Source: Martinezella rhizogenes
GTDB lineage: Bacteria > Pseudomonadota > Alphaproteobacteria > Rhizobiales > Rhizobiaceae
Length of the DNA stretch: 64,000 nucleotides
Reading direction: 5' to 3'
Assembly: GCF_007002745.1 (NCBI RefSeq)
Contig: NZ_SGNY01000003.1
Location: forward strand, 310,001-374,000
Below are positions 17,765 to 26,295 of this stretch, piece by piece. Within the stretch, counting starts at the first letter, position 1. Every line of letters begins with the position of its first letter. Both the position numbers and the translations under genes were made by a program. The notes below the pieces were generated by a model that was given only the letters and a program-made list of their open reading frames with translations, had not been told where the DNA came from and did no database searches.

Positions 17765-18394
17765 TCACGGGTGAGTTTCGCCCTCCCTGATGCGCTTTGC
17801 CAGACGTGATAGGGTTGAGGTTGAGACCCCAGTTGCCGCCACAATGCTTGCCCAAGTCTGTCCGCCCTTGAGCATTTCGATAAGCGCAGCATTACGCCTC
17901 TCGTCTTCTGGTCGTCCCTTGAAGGCTCCACGCTCTTTGGCGCTTTGGATGCCCTGTGCCTGCCTCCTGCGGCGATCTTCGTAGTCCTTGCGGGCGATGG
18001 CGGCTAGCATGTCAAGCATCATCCCGTTGATCGCATCAAGCATCCGTGCAGAGAATTCATCGCTGCCTGCTCGGGCCAATTGATGAGAGGTTGGGAGGTC
18101 TAAGGCGACCACGCGGACACGCTTGGCGGCAATCTCTGCCTTTAGCTTTTCCCAATCGTCGGCATTGAGGCGGCTCAGGCGGTCGACCTGCTCTACCAGC
18201 AGCACGTCTCCCGGTTGGCAATCGCTGAGGAGGCGGAAGAGCTCAGGACGCTTCAAGGAAGCCCCGCTTTCGTTCTCTGTGTAGGTGGCAGCTATCTTCA
18301 GACTCCTTTCATCAACGAAATGCTGGAGGTCCGCCTTTGCGCGGCTGGCGTCTTGCTCCTTGGTGGAGGCTCGAAGGTATGCCCGAATAAACAT
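17765..18394 (-). CDS. Serine recombinase (resolvase/invertase family)
   Basis: A 209-residue small serine recombinase. The catalytic Ser10 lies in YLRASTKEQ; the conserved VEQVDRLSRL (about 67-76) and a C-terminal helix-turn-helix (ASIVAATGVSTSTLSRLAKR) are intact. Such enzymes resolve or invert DNA at short sites. Directly upstream of its start is an array of TGCTTCG repeats that looks like its binding site. It could be a leftover of a Tn3-like or resolvase module; no transposase is present. Confidence 0.9.
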   Translation of the reverse strand: MFIRAYLRASTKEQDASRAKADLQHFVDERSLKIAATYTENESGASLKRPELFRLLSDCQPGDVLLVEQVDRLSRLNADDWEKLKAEIAAKRVRVVALDLPTSHQLARAGSDEFSARMLDAINGMMLDMLAAIARKDYEDRRRRQAQGIQSAKERGAFKGRPEDERRNAALIEMLKGGQTWASIVAATGVSTSTLSRLAKRIREGETHP

Positions 18395-18407
18395 GCGGAA
18401 AGCTCCT

Positions 18408-18525
18408 TGCTTCGTTTTGCATGCTTCGGTATCTCATGCTTCGATTTATGTCGTCAATGATATTTATCGAAGCGGCATTTCGAGGTTCTAACGTCGATTC
18501 GCTTTGAGCATACCTTTTCGAAGCA
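18408..18525. repeat. TGCTTCG repeat array, candidate res site/operator
   Basis: TGCTTCG occurs at 18408, 18422 and 18437 in direct order, and its inverse CGAAGC at 18468 and 18519. The pair at 18439-18446 and 18466-18473 forms GCTTCGAT ... ATCGAAGC around an AT-rich core. Placement just before the serine recombinase start fits a resolution site or autoregulatory operator. The rest of 18395-18826 shows nothing else. Confidence 0.5.
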
Positions 18526-18826
18526 GAGCTCTATTGGACTGTACTATCAACGTGGCGGGATTGAGAGGATGGTTTAGCCGGAGTAACGTCTTGCACACAA
18601 ATTTACAGAAGCGCTCGAAGGCGCGGCTATAAGTTCGTAAAATGCTGTATTAGCATGAGTTTGGAAGTCGTTCCGGTTGCCCACAGTACACCCGCCCGGG
18701 ACTATTTCTGGCTTCTGCCTCATATGGGATGAGAGAAGCTTTGGACAGCCACCGATACGCTCCTAGCAAAAAGCTTCACTGGGCACGCATTGTCTGCCCG
18801 TATGGTCAAACGGGATGATGAACTGA

Positions 18827-19615
18827 ATGCGGCTAGTCATTTTTCTATTTTTTCTCATCGCCCCTCCGCTGGCGAACGCTTTTCAATATAGTCCGAGTGA
18901 GGCAACGTTGACGGATATACGTGGAGAGCAGCGTGCAGAGGCTGATCTTCAGGCGCAACAAGATATGGCAGAGTATGCTGCTTGGGCCGTATGTGCCGCA
19001 GTGGTATCAGGCGCGATAGGCGTACTGACTCTTCTGGCACTTTGGGGGTCACTAAAACAAACCGAGAATGCGATCCGTCACAGCCGCGAAACTGAAAAGG
19101 CAACTCAGGAACGAGATCAAGCTAGTATCCGCGCATATGTTCATGTTGATAAAGTAACGTTCGGAAAAGGTAGCAGGCCGATTCTTTACTGCAAAAATAC
19201 TGGCTCTACGCCAGCGAAATTCTTCGCGGTGGGTGTCGATATCAAGAAAGTACCTTACGGCAAAATCTCACAAAGCGCGGTCTTGGGAAACTATGAGATG
19301 AAGGCGTGGCCAGCCCTCGGCGGAAACTCCCAGCTTACCGTAAATGCAGAGCCAACCCTAGGAGAGGATTTGCTTGAGGAATATGCCCGGCAAAGGTTTG
19401 ATCCGAGCGAGTGTCTAGTGGTGGTCGGACGGATTGTATACGCAGATATATTTGATCGGAAGTTTGAAACAGGGTTTGCGTTCTACACAAACTACAGACG
19501 TGGCGGCACCTTCGGAAGGCCGGTCAGCAACCTGCCAGCTTTCCGGGAACTGAGTGCTAACGAATGGGTTGCCATTTCTGGACAATCCTTGGGCGTAGAT
19601 ACCGGCAAGAATTAG
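18827..19615 (+). CDS. Hypothetical membrane protein with signal-like N terminus
   Basis: A 262-residue protein: a hydrophobic N terminus (LVIFLFFLIAPPLANA) that may be a signal peptide, a second membrane helix at about residues 50-72 (AAWAVCAAVVSGAIGVLTLL), a short coiled region with ATQERDQASIRAYVHVDKV, and a C-terminal beta-rich domain of about 150 residues. The pattern helix plus QA-IRAYVHV is common in uncharacterised proteins of proteobacterial phages and islands. No function is known to me. The start has only a weak ribosome site. Confidence 0.65.
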   Translation: MRLVIFLFFLIAPPLANAFQYSPSEATLTDIRGEQRAEADLQAQQDMAEYAAWAVCAAVVSGAIGVLTLLALWGSLKQTENAIRHSRETEKATQERDQASIRAYVHVDKVTFGKGSRPILYCKNTGSTPAKFFAVGVDIKKVPYGKISQSAVLGNYEMKAWPALGGNSQLTVNAEPTLGEDLLEEYARQRFDPSECLVVVGRIVYADIFDRKFETGFAFYTNYRRGGTFGRPVSNLPAFRELSANEWVAISGQSLGVDTGKN

Positions 19616-19675
19616 GACGGCGTCGATCAACTCGCTGGCCATCCTCAAGGCTCTTTCAAGGAGGACCACATACGT

Positions 19676-20425
19676 ATGTTTGACGAGTTAGACTTACCGC
19701 AGGACCTCGTGGAGCGTGCCACGATGCTAGAGGGCATTCTAGTGGATACCGCTACTGGTGGCTCTGGTGACGGCGCTGCTTATGAAAGACTTCGCCGGGA
19801 CTTCATGCAACGTGATGAGCTCAAGGGAATGTTGCCAGCGTTTGTTCGCTCGTACCGCAACTTGTCGGCCTTCTGGGGATGGATAAAATACGAGGCAGGC
19901 ACATATGCCGAACGCCGGAAGATAATTAGCGAAGCCTTCACACCGCTGATGGATTACCTAGAGGGGAAAGCGAAGGCACCTAGCGATACGGAGATGTCAG
20001 ATGCGTTGGAGACCTTTGATGCCGAAGGCGTGCACGTAGTCTGGAGTAAAGCACTCTCAAGGCGAGCCTCGGACCCCGAAGGTGCCATCACGATTGCCAG
20101 AACGCTTCTGGAGACCGTCTGTAAGCGCATCCTAGATGAGCGAGAGGTTATCTACATTGACACGGAAGACCTTCCGAAACTCTATGCGATGACTGCAAAG
20201 GCCCTTAATCTCGCACCAAGCCAACACTCGGAGGAGCCAATCAAGGCTATTCTTGGAGGTGCCATGACTGTGGTAAACGGTATAGGAACCTTAAGGAATA
20301 GGCTTTCCGATGCACATGGGCGAGGCGGCAAGCTACCTGTTCGGCCATCCTCCCGCCATGCGAGCCTCGCAGTAAACATAGCCGGAGCGGTAGCAACCTT
20401 TCTTGTGGAGACCCACCTTGCCTAG
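19676..20425 (+). CDS. Abortive-infection family protein (Abi_C-like)
   Basis: A 249-residue protein whose last 60 residues carry the pattern of the Abi_C domain: GTLRNRLSDAHGRG, then SSRHASLAVNIAGAVATFLVETHL. The preceding helix region (GAITIARTLLETVCKRILDE) also fits. Proteins with this domain occur in abortive-infection phage defence, where the infected cell stops growing; mechanism is unclear. AAGGAGG at 19659-19665 lies ten bases before the ATG. It is part of the island cargo; the PIN gene follows after 338 bases. Confidence 0.78.
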   Translation: MFDELDLPQDLVERATMLEGILVDTATGGSGDGAAYERLRRDFMQRDELKGMLPAFVRSYRNLSAFWGWIKYEAGTYAERRKIISEAFTPLMDYLEGKAKAPSDTEMSDALETFDAEGVHVVWSKALSRRASDPEGAITIARTLLETVCKRILDEREVIYIDTEDLPKLYAMTAKALNLAPSQHSEEPIKAILGGAMTVVNGIGTLRNRLSDAHGRGGKLPVRPSSRHASLAVNIAGAVATFLVETHLA

Positions 20426-20488
20426 TATCACCCTATCGGTGACGCCTGACCGACGGCATACGGACCCAAACGGTGAAGCCGAAAGGCA

Positions 20489-20565
20489 CCGCGGGGGGAA
20501 GATCGTCCGCGCTCTCCGTAGTTACCCCTCTCAGATATGTGACCCATTTTCTAGTCGAGCAGTTA
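20489..20565 (+). repeat. Diverged direct repeat, copy A
   Basis: This stretch, with GCGGGGGGAA, then CTCTCAGATATGTGACCC and TAGTCGAGCAGTT, resembles 22107-22184 in order and spacing. It lies in the 338-base gap between the Abi_C-like and PIN genes, where I see no gene. Confidence 0.5.
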
Positions 20566-20763
20566 AAAACGGAATGTTGTCGTCAAGCGTAGCCTCTGGC
20601 GTGAGCTGTATTCTGCCAAAGCCTCTATTGAAACGGTACTGCCGGGGTGGCTTGTTGGGAACTGGTGGCCACGTGAGGACCATGCTGTTACCACCTAAAG
20701 TGGGGCTCCCAGCACATTCGTAGGCCTTGACCTGAATACTCTTAAACATCGCAGTGGAAAGAA

Positions 20764-21522
20764 ATGAGCAGAACGAAACCTGTAGCCAGCGTCTTTGTTG
20801 ACACAAATATTTTCAAGTTCTCTGCGGCAAAGAAACACGTGTACCGCCCTGCGAAACACACTTTGAACTGGGGCCATACGACATTTGAGACGATCGTACA
20901 TGAACCATATACGATAAACGAGATCAACAAGATAAAAAATGACGGCCAGAGGCGAGACGCCTTGCTTCTAAGTATGGTTGCCTACGCGGGGATTTCAAAT
21001 TGGCTAAGCTTCCATATACATAGCGAAGTTGACTTGGAAACGTGGGGTTTGCCCGGAATGGCCAGCGCCTCGGGGCACTTCTTTGGATGTCCCGTTGATT
21101 GGGTCTCCGATCCGGTTCCGCGACCAAGCCGCACCATCCTTGGTGGGGGCAAGAAGTTCAAGCAGCATTCTCTTGATTTCGTCAGCAGCATCAACCACCC
21201 GCGCTACAGGGAGCTTTCAAAGTTAACGGGGGCGTTTCAAGGTAATGACAAACCGCTAAACTTGAACCAAGCCCTTGATGCCTATCACATTTGGTGCGCC
21301 GAAAAGGCTGAAATTGATTACTTTTTGACTATGGACTACAAGCTAAAGAAAGTGGTGGAGCGGTCAAAGATTAAAACGTCAGTGACCATCACGACACCCG
21401 AACAGCTATTGATGCACGTGGTCCCCAAATTCGGCGTTTTCGGTGCGGCTAAATTTATGTGGAAGGGCTACCGCTTTGCGAAAGCTAATGTTGGCTTTGA
21501 TGAGGGGTTAGGGTGGAGCTAA
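20764..21522 (+). CDS. PIN-domain-like nuclease protein
   Basis: A 252-residue protein with the ends of a PIN fold: SVFVDTNIF near the start (Asp13) and ALDAYHIWCAEKAEIDYFLTMDYKL (Asp172 and Asp191) later, the usual D...D...T-x-D pattern of metal-dependent RNases. A long insert sits between. Unlike VapC toxins (about 130 residues) it is large and no small antitoxin gene is next to it. It may be a stand-alone RNase effector in the defence cluster; that is inference. Confidence 0.72.
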   Translation: MSRTKPVASVFVDTNIFKFSAAKKHVYRPAKHTLNWGHTTFETIVHEPYTINEINKIKNDGQRRDALLLSMVAYAGISNWLSFHIHSEVDLETWGLPGMASASGHFFGCPVDWVSDPVPRPSRTILGGGKKFKQHSLDFVSSINHPRYRELSKLTGAFQGNDKPLNLNQALDAYHIWCAEKAEIDYFLTMDYKLKKVVERSKIKTSVTITTPEQLLMHVVPKFGVFGAAKFMWKGYRFAKANVGFDEGLGWS

Positions 21523-21545
21523 GCGCAAAACGCTTTGAAGCCCAT

Positions 21546-22052
21546 CTAGGCCGCCCACGGTCCAGCACTCGGCTCACCTGCATGGCGGTCCAAGAGCCCC
21601 CCTTTTGATGTAGGCACGCTCGTTTCATTTAGCGCTTGAGCGATAGCGCCTAGAGACTTGCCGCATTGGCGCATTGGGCCAATCATTTTCATGAGCTTTT
21701 CGGCCTCCTTTTTGGCCTTAGCCTGAATGGCGGCATTCCGCCGCATCGTCTTGTCTCTCAGACCACCCAGCTTAACGCCACGATCTCTGGCAACGTTAAG
21801 CGCGGCCTTGGTGCGTTTGGAGATGAATTCCCGCTTCTGCTCAGCAAGCGCGGCGTAAATGTGAAGCTGGAAGTTATCGGCATGGGGCATGCAGGCTACC
21901 CGGCTAGTGGCCTGCTTCATTGTCTGGGCGATGACTGCAACGTCACGGCTAAGGCGGTCGAGCTTCGCCACTAACACCTCAGCTTTCTCCTTACGGGCAA
22001 GCGCCAAGGCTTTTGCGAACTCGGGTCCGTCGCCATCCCCAGTGCAGCCCAT
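21546..22052 (-). pseudogene. Decayed serine recombinase (truncated and frameshifted)
   Basis: The frame reads EVLVAKLDRLSRDVAVIA and AALAEQKREFISKRTKAAL, typical of small serine recombinases, but the first 60-70 residues with the catalytic serine are missing. At the 3' end, a run of six G (21597-21602 on plus as C) shifts the frame: dropping one base gives SKGGSWTAMQVSRVLDR, the family's normal end, instead of SKGGLLDRHAGEP. Two lesions show it is a remnant. Confidence 0.85.
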
Positions 22053-22106
22053 GTTGCCGAAACAGGACAGGGGGTGGGACGCTTCGCCGCTTTGAGGGAG
22101 CCCTTA

Positions 22107-22184
22107 GGGCCACCGGGGGGAAACGCTCGCCGCCGCTGGCACGTATTACCTCTCACATGTCTGACCCCTAGTGTAGTCGGGCAG
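22107..22184 (+). repeat. Diverged direct repeat, copy B
   Basis: It shares with 20489-20565 the blocks CCGGGGGGAA, CTCTCACATGTCTGACCC and TAGTCGGGCAGTT in the same order. It begins about 55 bases from the broken 5' end of the recombinase remnant, so the two copies flank the PIN gene and the remnant. Confidence 0.5.
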
Positions 22185-22208
22185 TTGGCCTGAAGTTGAG
22201 CCCCAGCC

Positions 22209-22802
22209 TCAGCACACGTCAGGCTGCGAGGAGACGCGGAGAGGTGCTGACGCATGATATTCCGGAACGGGACACGCGAGGGGGCCTAATCCCAAGTCCC
22301 CAAGGAGCTCATCTGTGAATAGCTCAGCGCGGCGAAAAAGGGGCCAAGCCCGTTCAAGCTCACCGCCTGCTAAAGATATGAAAACAGATGTGGCACCTAG
22401 ACGGTCTCCGCAGGAAAGCAGCCCGCACACGAGAGCCTCGCTTGAGACATCTTGCGCAGAATACACCATGCGAGCCCTGCGGGCCGATAAGCGCCCATGC
22501 TTTAACGAATAAGCGACATCCCTCAGGATTTCAAACTCAGGGCACAAGGCTGCAAAGTGGTCTTTGAAATGGTTGTCCTTCAGTTCTGTTTGTTTGCGGC
22601 CAAGCTTGTCAAGGAATGCGTGATTCTCTTCCCGCAGCTCCTCAAAGATTATGCCGTAGGCGGAATCGAGGCTGAGCGCAGCGTTAACAGCGAGACGATA
22701 GTCCCCATCGTGTTGGATAAACGCCGTAATATTGGGCCGTGCCACGGTGTCAAAAAAGGTCTTGGCGTCCAAACGAGTTTCTCCGTAATTGCTGCCCTGC
22801 AC
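22209..22802 (-). CDS. Hypothetical protein
   Basis: A 197-residue soluble, mainly helical protein with no signal or membrane segment (TRLDAKTFFDTVARPNI at the start; RDVAYSLKHGRLSARRARM near the middle). I do not recognise a family. The central SLKHG motif recalls helical proteins linked to phage or restriction loci, but that is weak. It is 76 bases downstream of the zinc-ribbon-like gene and may share its transcript. Confidence 0.6.
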   Translation of the reverse strand: MQGSNYGETRLDAKTFFDTVARPNITAFIQHDGDYRLAVNAALSLDSAYGIIFEELREENHAFLDKLGRKQTELKDNHFKDHFAALCPEFEILRDVAYSLKHGRLSARRARMVYSAQDVSSEALVCGLLSCGDRLGATSVFISLAGGELERAWPLFRRAELFTDELLGDLGLGPLACPVPEYHASAPLRVSSQPDVC

Positions 22803-22878
22803 AGACCTCTTGACTTCCGGAGTGCCAAACCACAGACGGGCCGCCCTAAAGTGGTGTACCTCTGCGACGTGGCCTTAC

Positions 22879-23943
22879 CTAACTTTGGCTTGGTAGCCGT
22901 TTGGGCGGCAAACTCCTTGGCGCGTTTAAGAGGCTAGGTGGTGTATTGAAGGTGCGATGACGCCTTCCACCACGAAATATAGTTATACGTCCATCCTCGT
23001 TTTCAATTGAGACTGAGGCTCGAAAACCTTGAGACGTCAGCGACCAATCTCCGATCAGCTTCAAGTTTTCAGGCTGAAGAAAAAGTAACAGGTTATCGAT
23101 ATCTGCGAGCGCCTGCGCCACCCCTTCAAACGCTTCTTCAATGAAGTCTTTTAGTAGAAATACGTCACGGTCAACCTGTTCGCATAGCCACAAAATCGCG
23201 TCATTCTCTGTTTCCCACGATATATGCGAGAATGCTGCGGCTAGGTTGGAGAGAGGTGCCTCGGTTGACAGCGGCCCTCGACTGCCACCACGCAATATGG
23301 TGATACCTTGGACTGGCCTTTCGCCGAATAGCCGCTCGGCTGACCGCATCCCGGCTGGGCCGTCTTCTAGGGCGGTATCGATGCGCTCTCTGATTTTAAG
23401 GTAGCCACCATCCCTTGTAGCCCTATGAATGTCTCGGCAGGCGCTGGGTCGCAAGCCAACGCGTATAGCCTTCAGTACCGCATCAAGGTCACGCACCGAC
23501 TGCTTAAGGGTCGCCCAGTACTTGGTGAAGTGAAAAGGCGCTCGCCAGTTCGCCTCAATGAACCGCTCCGCCTCCCGTCTCCGCTGAGCATCGGAGTTTT
23601 TATTAAGAGCCTTTGCGAGAGACCCCTCCCCAAAGAAACCGTGACCACAACAATGGCCAACTGCATACAACGCCTTTGATTCTCTAGAGTAGAGCAGATG
23701 ACCCTTGACGTACTTGGGTTTAATGGGACTACAAATGGGACAGGTCGCGTAGCCTTGAGAAGCAATGATGTCCCGCGATATGACAAAATCTTGAAGAATT
23801 ACATCAACCCCGTCTCTTGGTGGCTCCTCATTCGTGATGTGTCGCCAAGTTGTAGGCAGGCCAATCTGCCTAATGTGATCGAGAAAATCCGATTTGAGGT
23901 ATTCAGGCTTTTCTTCAAAGACGCGTTTGACACTTTGGTTCAT
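22879..23943 (-). CDS. Zinc-ribbon-like hypothetical protein
   Basis: A 354-residue protein with a likely metal site: CPIC (about residues 68-71) followed 25 residues later by GHCCGHGFF, separated by KGHLLYSRESKALYAV. The remainder is helical with coiled stretches (DAVLKAIRVGLR and LADIDNLLLFLQPENLKLIGDW). The N terminus contains a LPTTWRHI motif. I do not recognise a function. It is transcribed away from the TIR-like gene, sharing a 306-base intergenic region with paired palindromes, which suggests joint control. Confidence 0.65.
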   Translation of the reverse strand: MNQSVKRVFEEKPEYLKSDFLDHIRQIGLPTTWRHITNEEPPRDGVDVILQDFVISRDIIASQGYATCPICSPIKPKYVKGHLLYSRESKALYAVGHCCGHGFFGEGSLAKALNKNSDAQRRREAERFIEANWRAPFHFTKYWATLKQSVRDLDAVLKAIRVGLRPSACRDIHRATRDGGYLKIRERIDTALEDGPAGMRSAERLFGERPVQGITILRGGSRGPLSTEAPLSNLAAAFSHISWETENDAILWLCEQVDRDVFLLKDFIEEAFEGVAQALADIDNLLLFLQPENLKLIGDWSLTSQGFRASVSIENEDGRITIFRGGRRHRTFNTPPSLLNAPRSLPPKRLPSQS

Positions 23944-24249
23944 GCCATGCCTCGCTAGTAGCCAACTCGCAGGTTGATGGAATCATTCGCAATCAAGTTA
24001 GCATATTCTCACTTAAAGAAAAATTTGACGCAATACAAATGCAGAACATATAGGAACGCTTGGCCAACCAGTTGGAACAAATTAGGTACAAATTGGCTAA
24101 ACTTATGCCAATTGTAAGCGAAGGGTTGGAGCCGCCACAGCAACCACCGAGACCTCATAGAAAGCTGTGGCTTACCACGCCTATGGGATGTGTTTGGAGG
24201 AGTGGCAAGTTACTCTTAGCCAAATCTCTAGGTTGAAGATGGAACAGAA
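23944..24249. other. AT-rich divergent promoter region with two palindromes
   Basis: Two operator-like palindromes lie close together: CCAAC-CA-GTTGG at 24064-24075 and AATTGGC ... GCCAATT at 24091-24113 (nine-base spacer). Both carry a TTGG/CCAA core. The region separates the divergent zinc-ribbon-like and TIR-like genes and probably holds both promoters. Confidence 0.45.
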
Positions 24250-26169
24250 ATGGCGAAACCAAGCGTATTCATTGGGTCATCAGTCGAGCATAAAAAGCTG
24301 GCAGAGACCGTCCAAAGCCTTCTTGATTATGACGTTAGCCCAATAGTGTGGACACAGGGCACGTTCGAGCCGACACACTCCCCTCTGGAGTCGCTTGAAG
24401 TTTCGCTAGAAAAGATTGACTTTGCGGTGCTGATTTGTGCCCCCGAAGAGAACGACGTGTCCATCAAGCGCGGCCAAACGTACAAGGCTGTGAGGGACAA
24501 CATCATTTTTGAGCTTGGACTTTTCATTGGGCGCTTAGGCCGAAAACGCACCTTTTTGATCAGTCCTCGCGGTGTAGACCTTAATCTTCCAACCGACCTC
24601 ACCGGCATATTTCCTGAGACTTACGATTTAAATTTGCTAGCTGACAATCCAGAAGCTGCACTGGGCCCGGCGTGTGCAAAGATCAAAAGGACGATATCCA
24701 AATTAGGCACTATTCCGAGAGGTGATGCCACTGACGTAAAGGAAGAGCCTAAGGAGTACGCAGCCGAGACAAAGGACAGTAGACCGCTCGTGAGTACGCC
24801 TAAGAGCGAGTGGACCTTGGGAGAGTTTGAGTGGAGATACCTCCTAGCCCGCCTGACCAAAAATGACGCTGAAGCCGCTCAAATTGACGATGCTTTCCAC
24901 GAAACAGCGCACTCTCAGACCGAAGAGTCGAAGGCTTATTGGGAGGCATGGAAGGAGTACGCCATCCTATCCTCTGGTCAGACAGGGAACCTAAATCTGG
25001 TTCGGTCTAACAGCGAGCGCTTTGCAGATAGCTCGCGCATCAAAGAGGTACTCTCTCGCTTTATCGAGCATTACGGTGACCCCGAGCAGGCGGGCACTCT
25101 GTTAGACGAAGCCCTAGAAAACGCTGACAGCATGAAGTTGGTATGCAAAATTGTAAATCGCGCAGTAGCGATTCACAGCACTTCGAATCTTCAAGGTCAG
25201 GTTCTCACATATCTCACAAAACTGAACTCGCTCCCAAGGAGCAACCACGATGACAAGGTTCGGTATCTAAGGGCGGTTCACACGCTAGCAAAAGCAGCAG
25301 GCTTTGAGGAAATTTCAAAGACCCTTATGGAGATGCTTCTGGGGGCGCAGCCCGATGATATTCATTCGCGGTTTAAGCTAGCTTACGATTACTCAGAGAC
25401 TAACCAAAGTGAGCTGGCACTTCTTCATTATGATGCCATCCCTGTCTCAGAACGAAGCGGGGCCGCATGGAACAACCTCGGTGTTGCGTATAACCGCCAC
25501 CAGCTCCGTAGTATGGCCGTTAATGCATACAGGGAGGCATCGAAAAAAGGGGCAACAATTGCGGACGGAAACCTAGCAAATCTCTTCCTAGGAGCTGGAT
25601 TCTTTGATGAAGCCCGTGCACAGGCAGAGACGGCACTCATTCAGCCAGATCACGACAAAATGGTGGTTGCGGCGCTATCTACTCTGCAAGAAGCAATGAC
25701 GAATGAAGCCACCGCAAAAGAAACGTTACTTGCCAAGAGCATAGCTCGACAAAAAAGTAGGCGGGCAGTAGGCCAGAGGGCCATCGCTTTTGAAGGACAC
25801 GAGATAGAAGACGAATGGATGACCCCGGACGGCTTGCTCGCATTAAAAAGGGATGGTTTGGCGGATTATGTAGGATCATTAGAATTCTTTCGCGAAACGA
25901 CCCGTGCCGGTCTTGGCTTAATTGCAAAACATCTCGTTAAGGAACGCGTCCAGATAACCATCAAATTACGAAGGTTTGGCTCGTCTATGGAGGGGACAAT
26001 ATCAAGAGAAACACCCGATTTGCCATCCGGGATTTTAGGATTGGGAAGGGAGAGAAAGGTTCTTTTGGCCATTAGCGAGGACGGCCAAACAATTAGGGGA
26101 ATTGAGTTGGACTATGAGGAAACTCCCGTCAGTTGGACGAGGAAGCCAGCCATAAGGGCAATTTCCTGA
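24250..26169 (+). CDS. TIR-like domain protein with TPR-like repeats
   Basis: A 639-residue protein in three parts. Residues 1-150 form a TIR-like nucleotide-binding domain (as in CAP12/TIR-STING-type proteins): SVFIGSSVE, IVWTQGTFEPTHSPLESL, DFAVLI, then RDNIIFELGLFIGRLGRKRTF with candidate catalytic Glu88, and LPTDLTG. Residues about 180-490 are helical repeats of TPR type (for example GAAWNNLGVAYNRHQLRSMA). Residues about 500-639 are an unrecognised beta-rich domain. Known TIR effectors cleave NAD+ when a sensor detects phage. Helical repeats would be the sensing or oligomerising part. The function as a phage-defence NADase is inferred from family and context. Confidence 0.8.
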   Translation: MAKPSVFIGSSVEHKKLAETVQSLLDYDVSPIVWTQGTFEPTHSPLESLEVSLEKIDFAVLICAPEENDVSIKRGQTYKAVRDNIIFELGLFIGRLGRKRTFLISPRGVDLNLPTDLTGIFPETYDLNLLADNPEAALGPACAKIKRTISKLGTIPRGDATDVKEEPKEYAAETKDSRPLVSTPKSEWTLGEFEWRYLLARLTKNDAEAAQIDDAFHETAHSQTEESKAYWEAWKEYAILSSGQTGNLNLVRSNSERFADSSRIKEVLSRFIEHYGDPEQAGTLLDEALENADSMKLVCKIVNRAVAIHSTSNLQGQVLTYLTKLNSLPRSNHDDKVRYLRAVHTLAKAAGFEEISKTLMEMLLGAQPDDIHSRFKLAYDYSETNQSELALLHYDAIPVSERSGAAWNNLGVAYNRHQLRSMAVNAYREASKKGATIADGNLANLFLGAGFFDEARAQAETALIQPDHDKMVVAALSTLQEAMTNEATAKETLLAKSIARQKSRRAVGQRAIAFEGHEIEDEWMTPDGLLALKRDGLADYVGSLEFFRETTRAGLGLIAKHLVKERVQITIKLRRFGSSMEGTISRETPDLPSGILGLGRERKVLLAISEDGQTIRGIELDYEETPVSWTRKPAIRAIS

Positions 26170-26295
26170 ATCGCTAGTTGATCGACTGCGAGAGAATGTA
26201 TCCCTTGCACATACTCCCTCTAAGTGGTACACGCGACCTCATCGGCTTGTCTAATTGGCGATGAATTTCAGCGACTTACAGGGCGTGTTGGCGTT

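Noticed and set aside
16771..22854. Short motif CCTAAAGTGG at 20694 and 22845, with CCTTTAGTGG at 16771
   Set aside because: Ten-base matches without similar flanks; could be chance, although all lie in the island.
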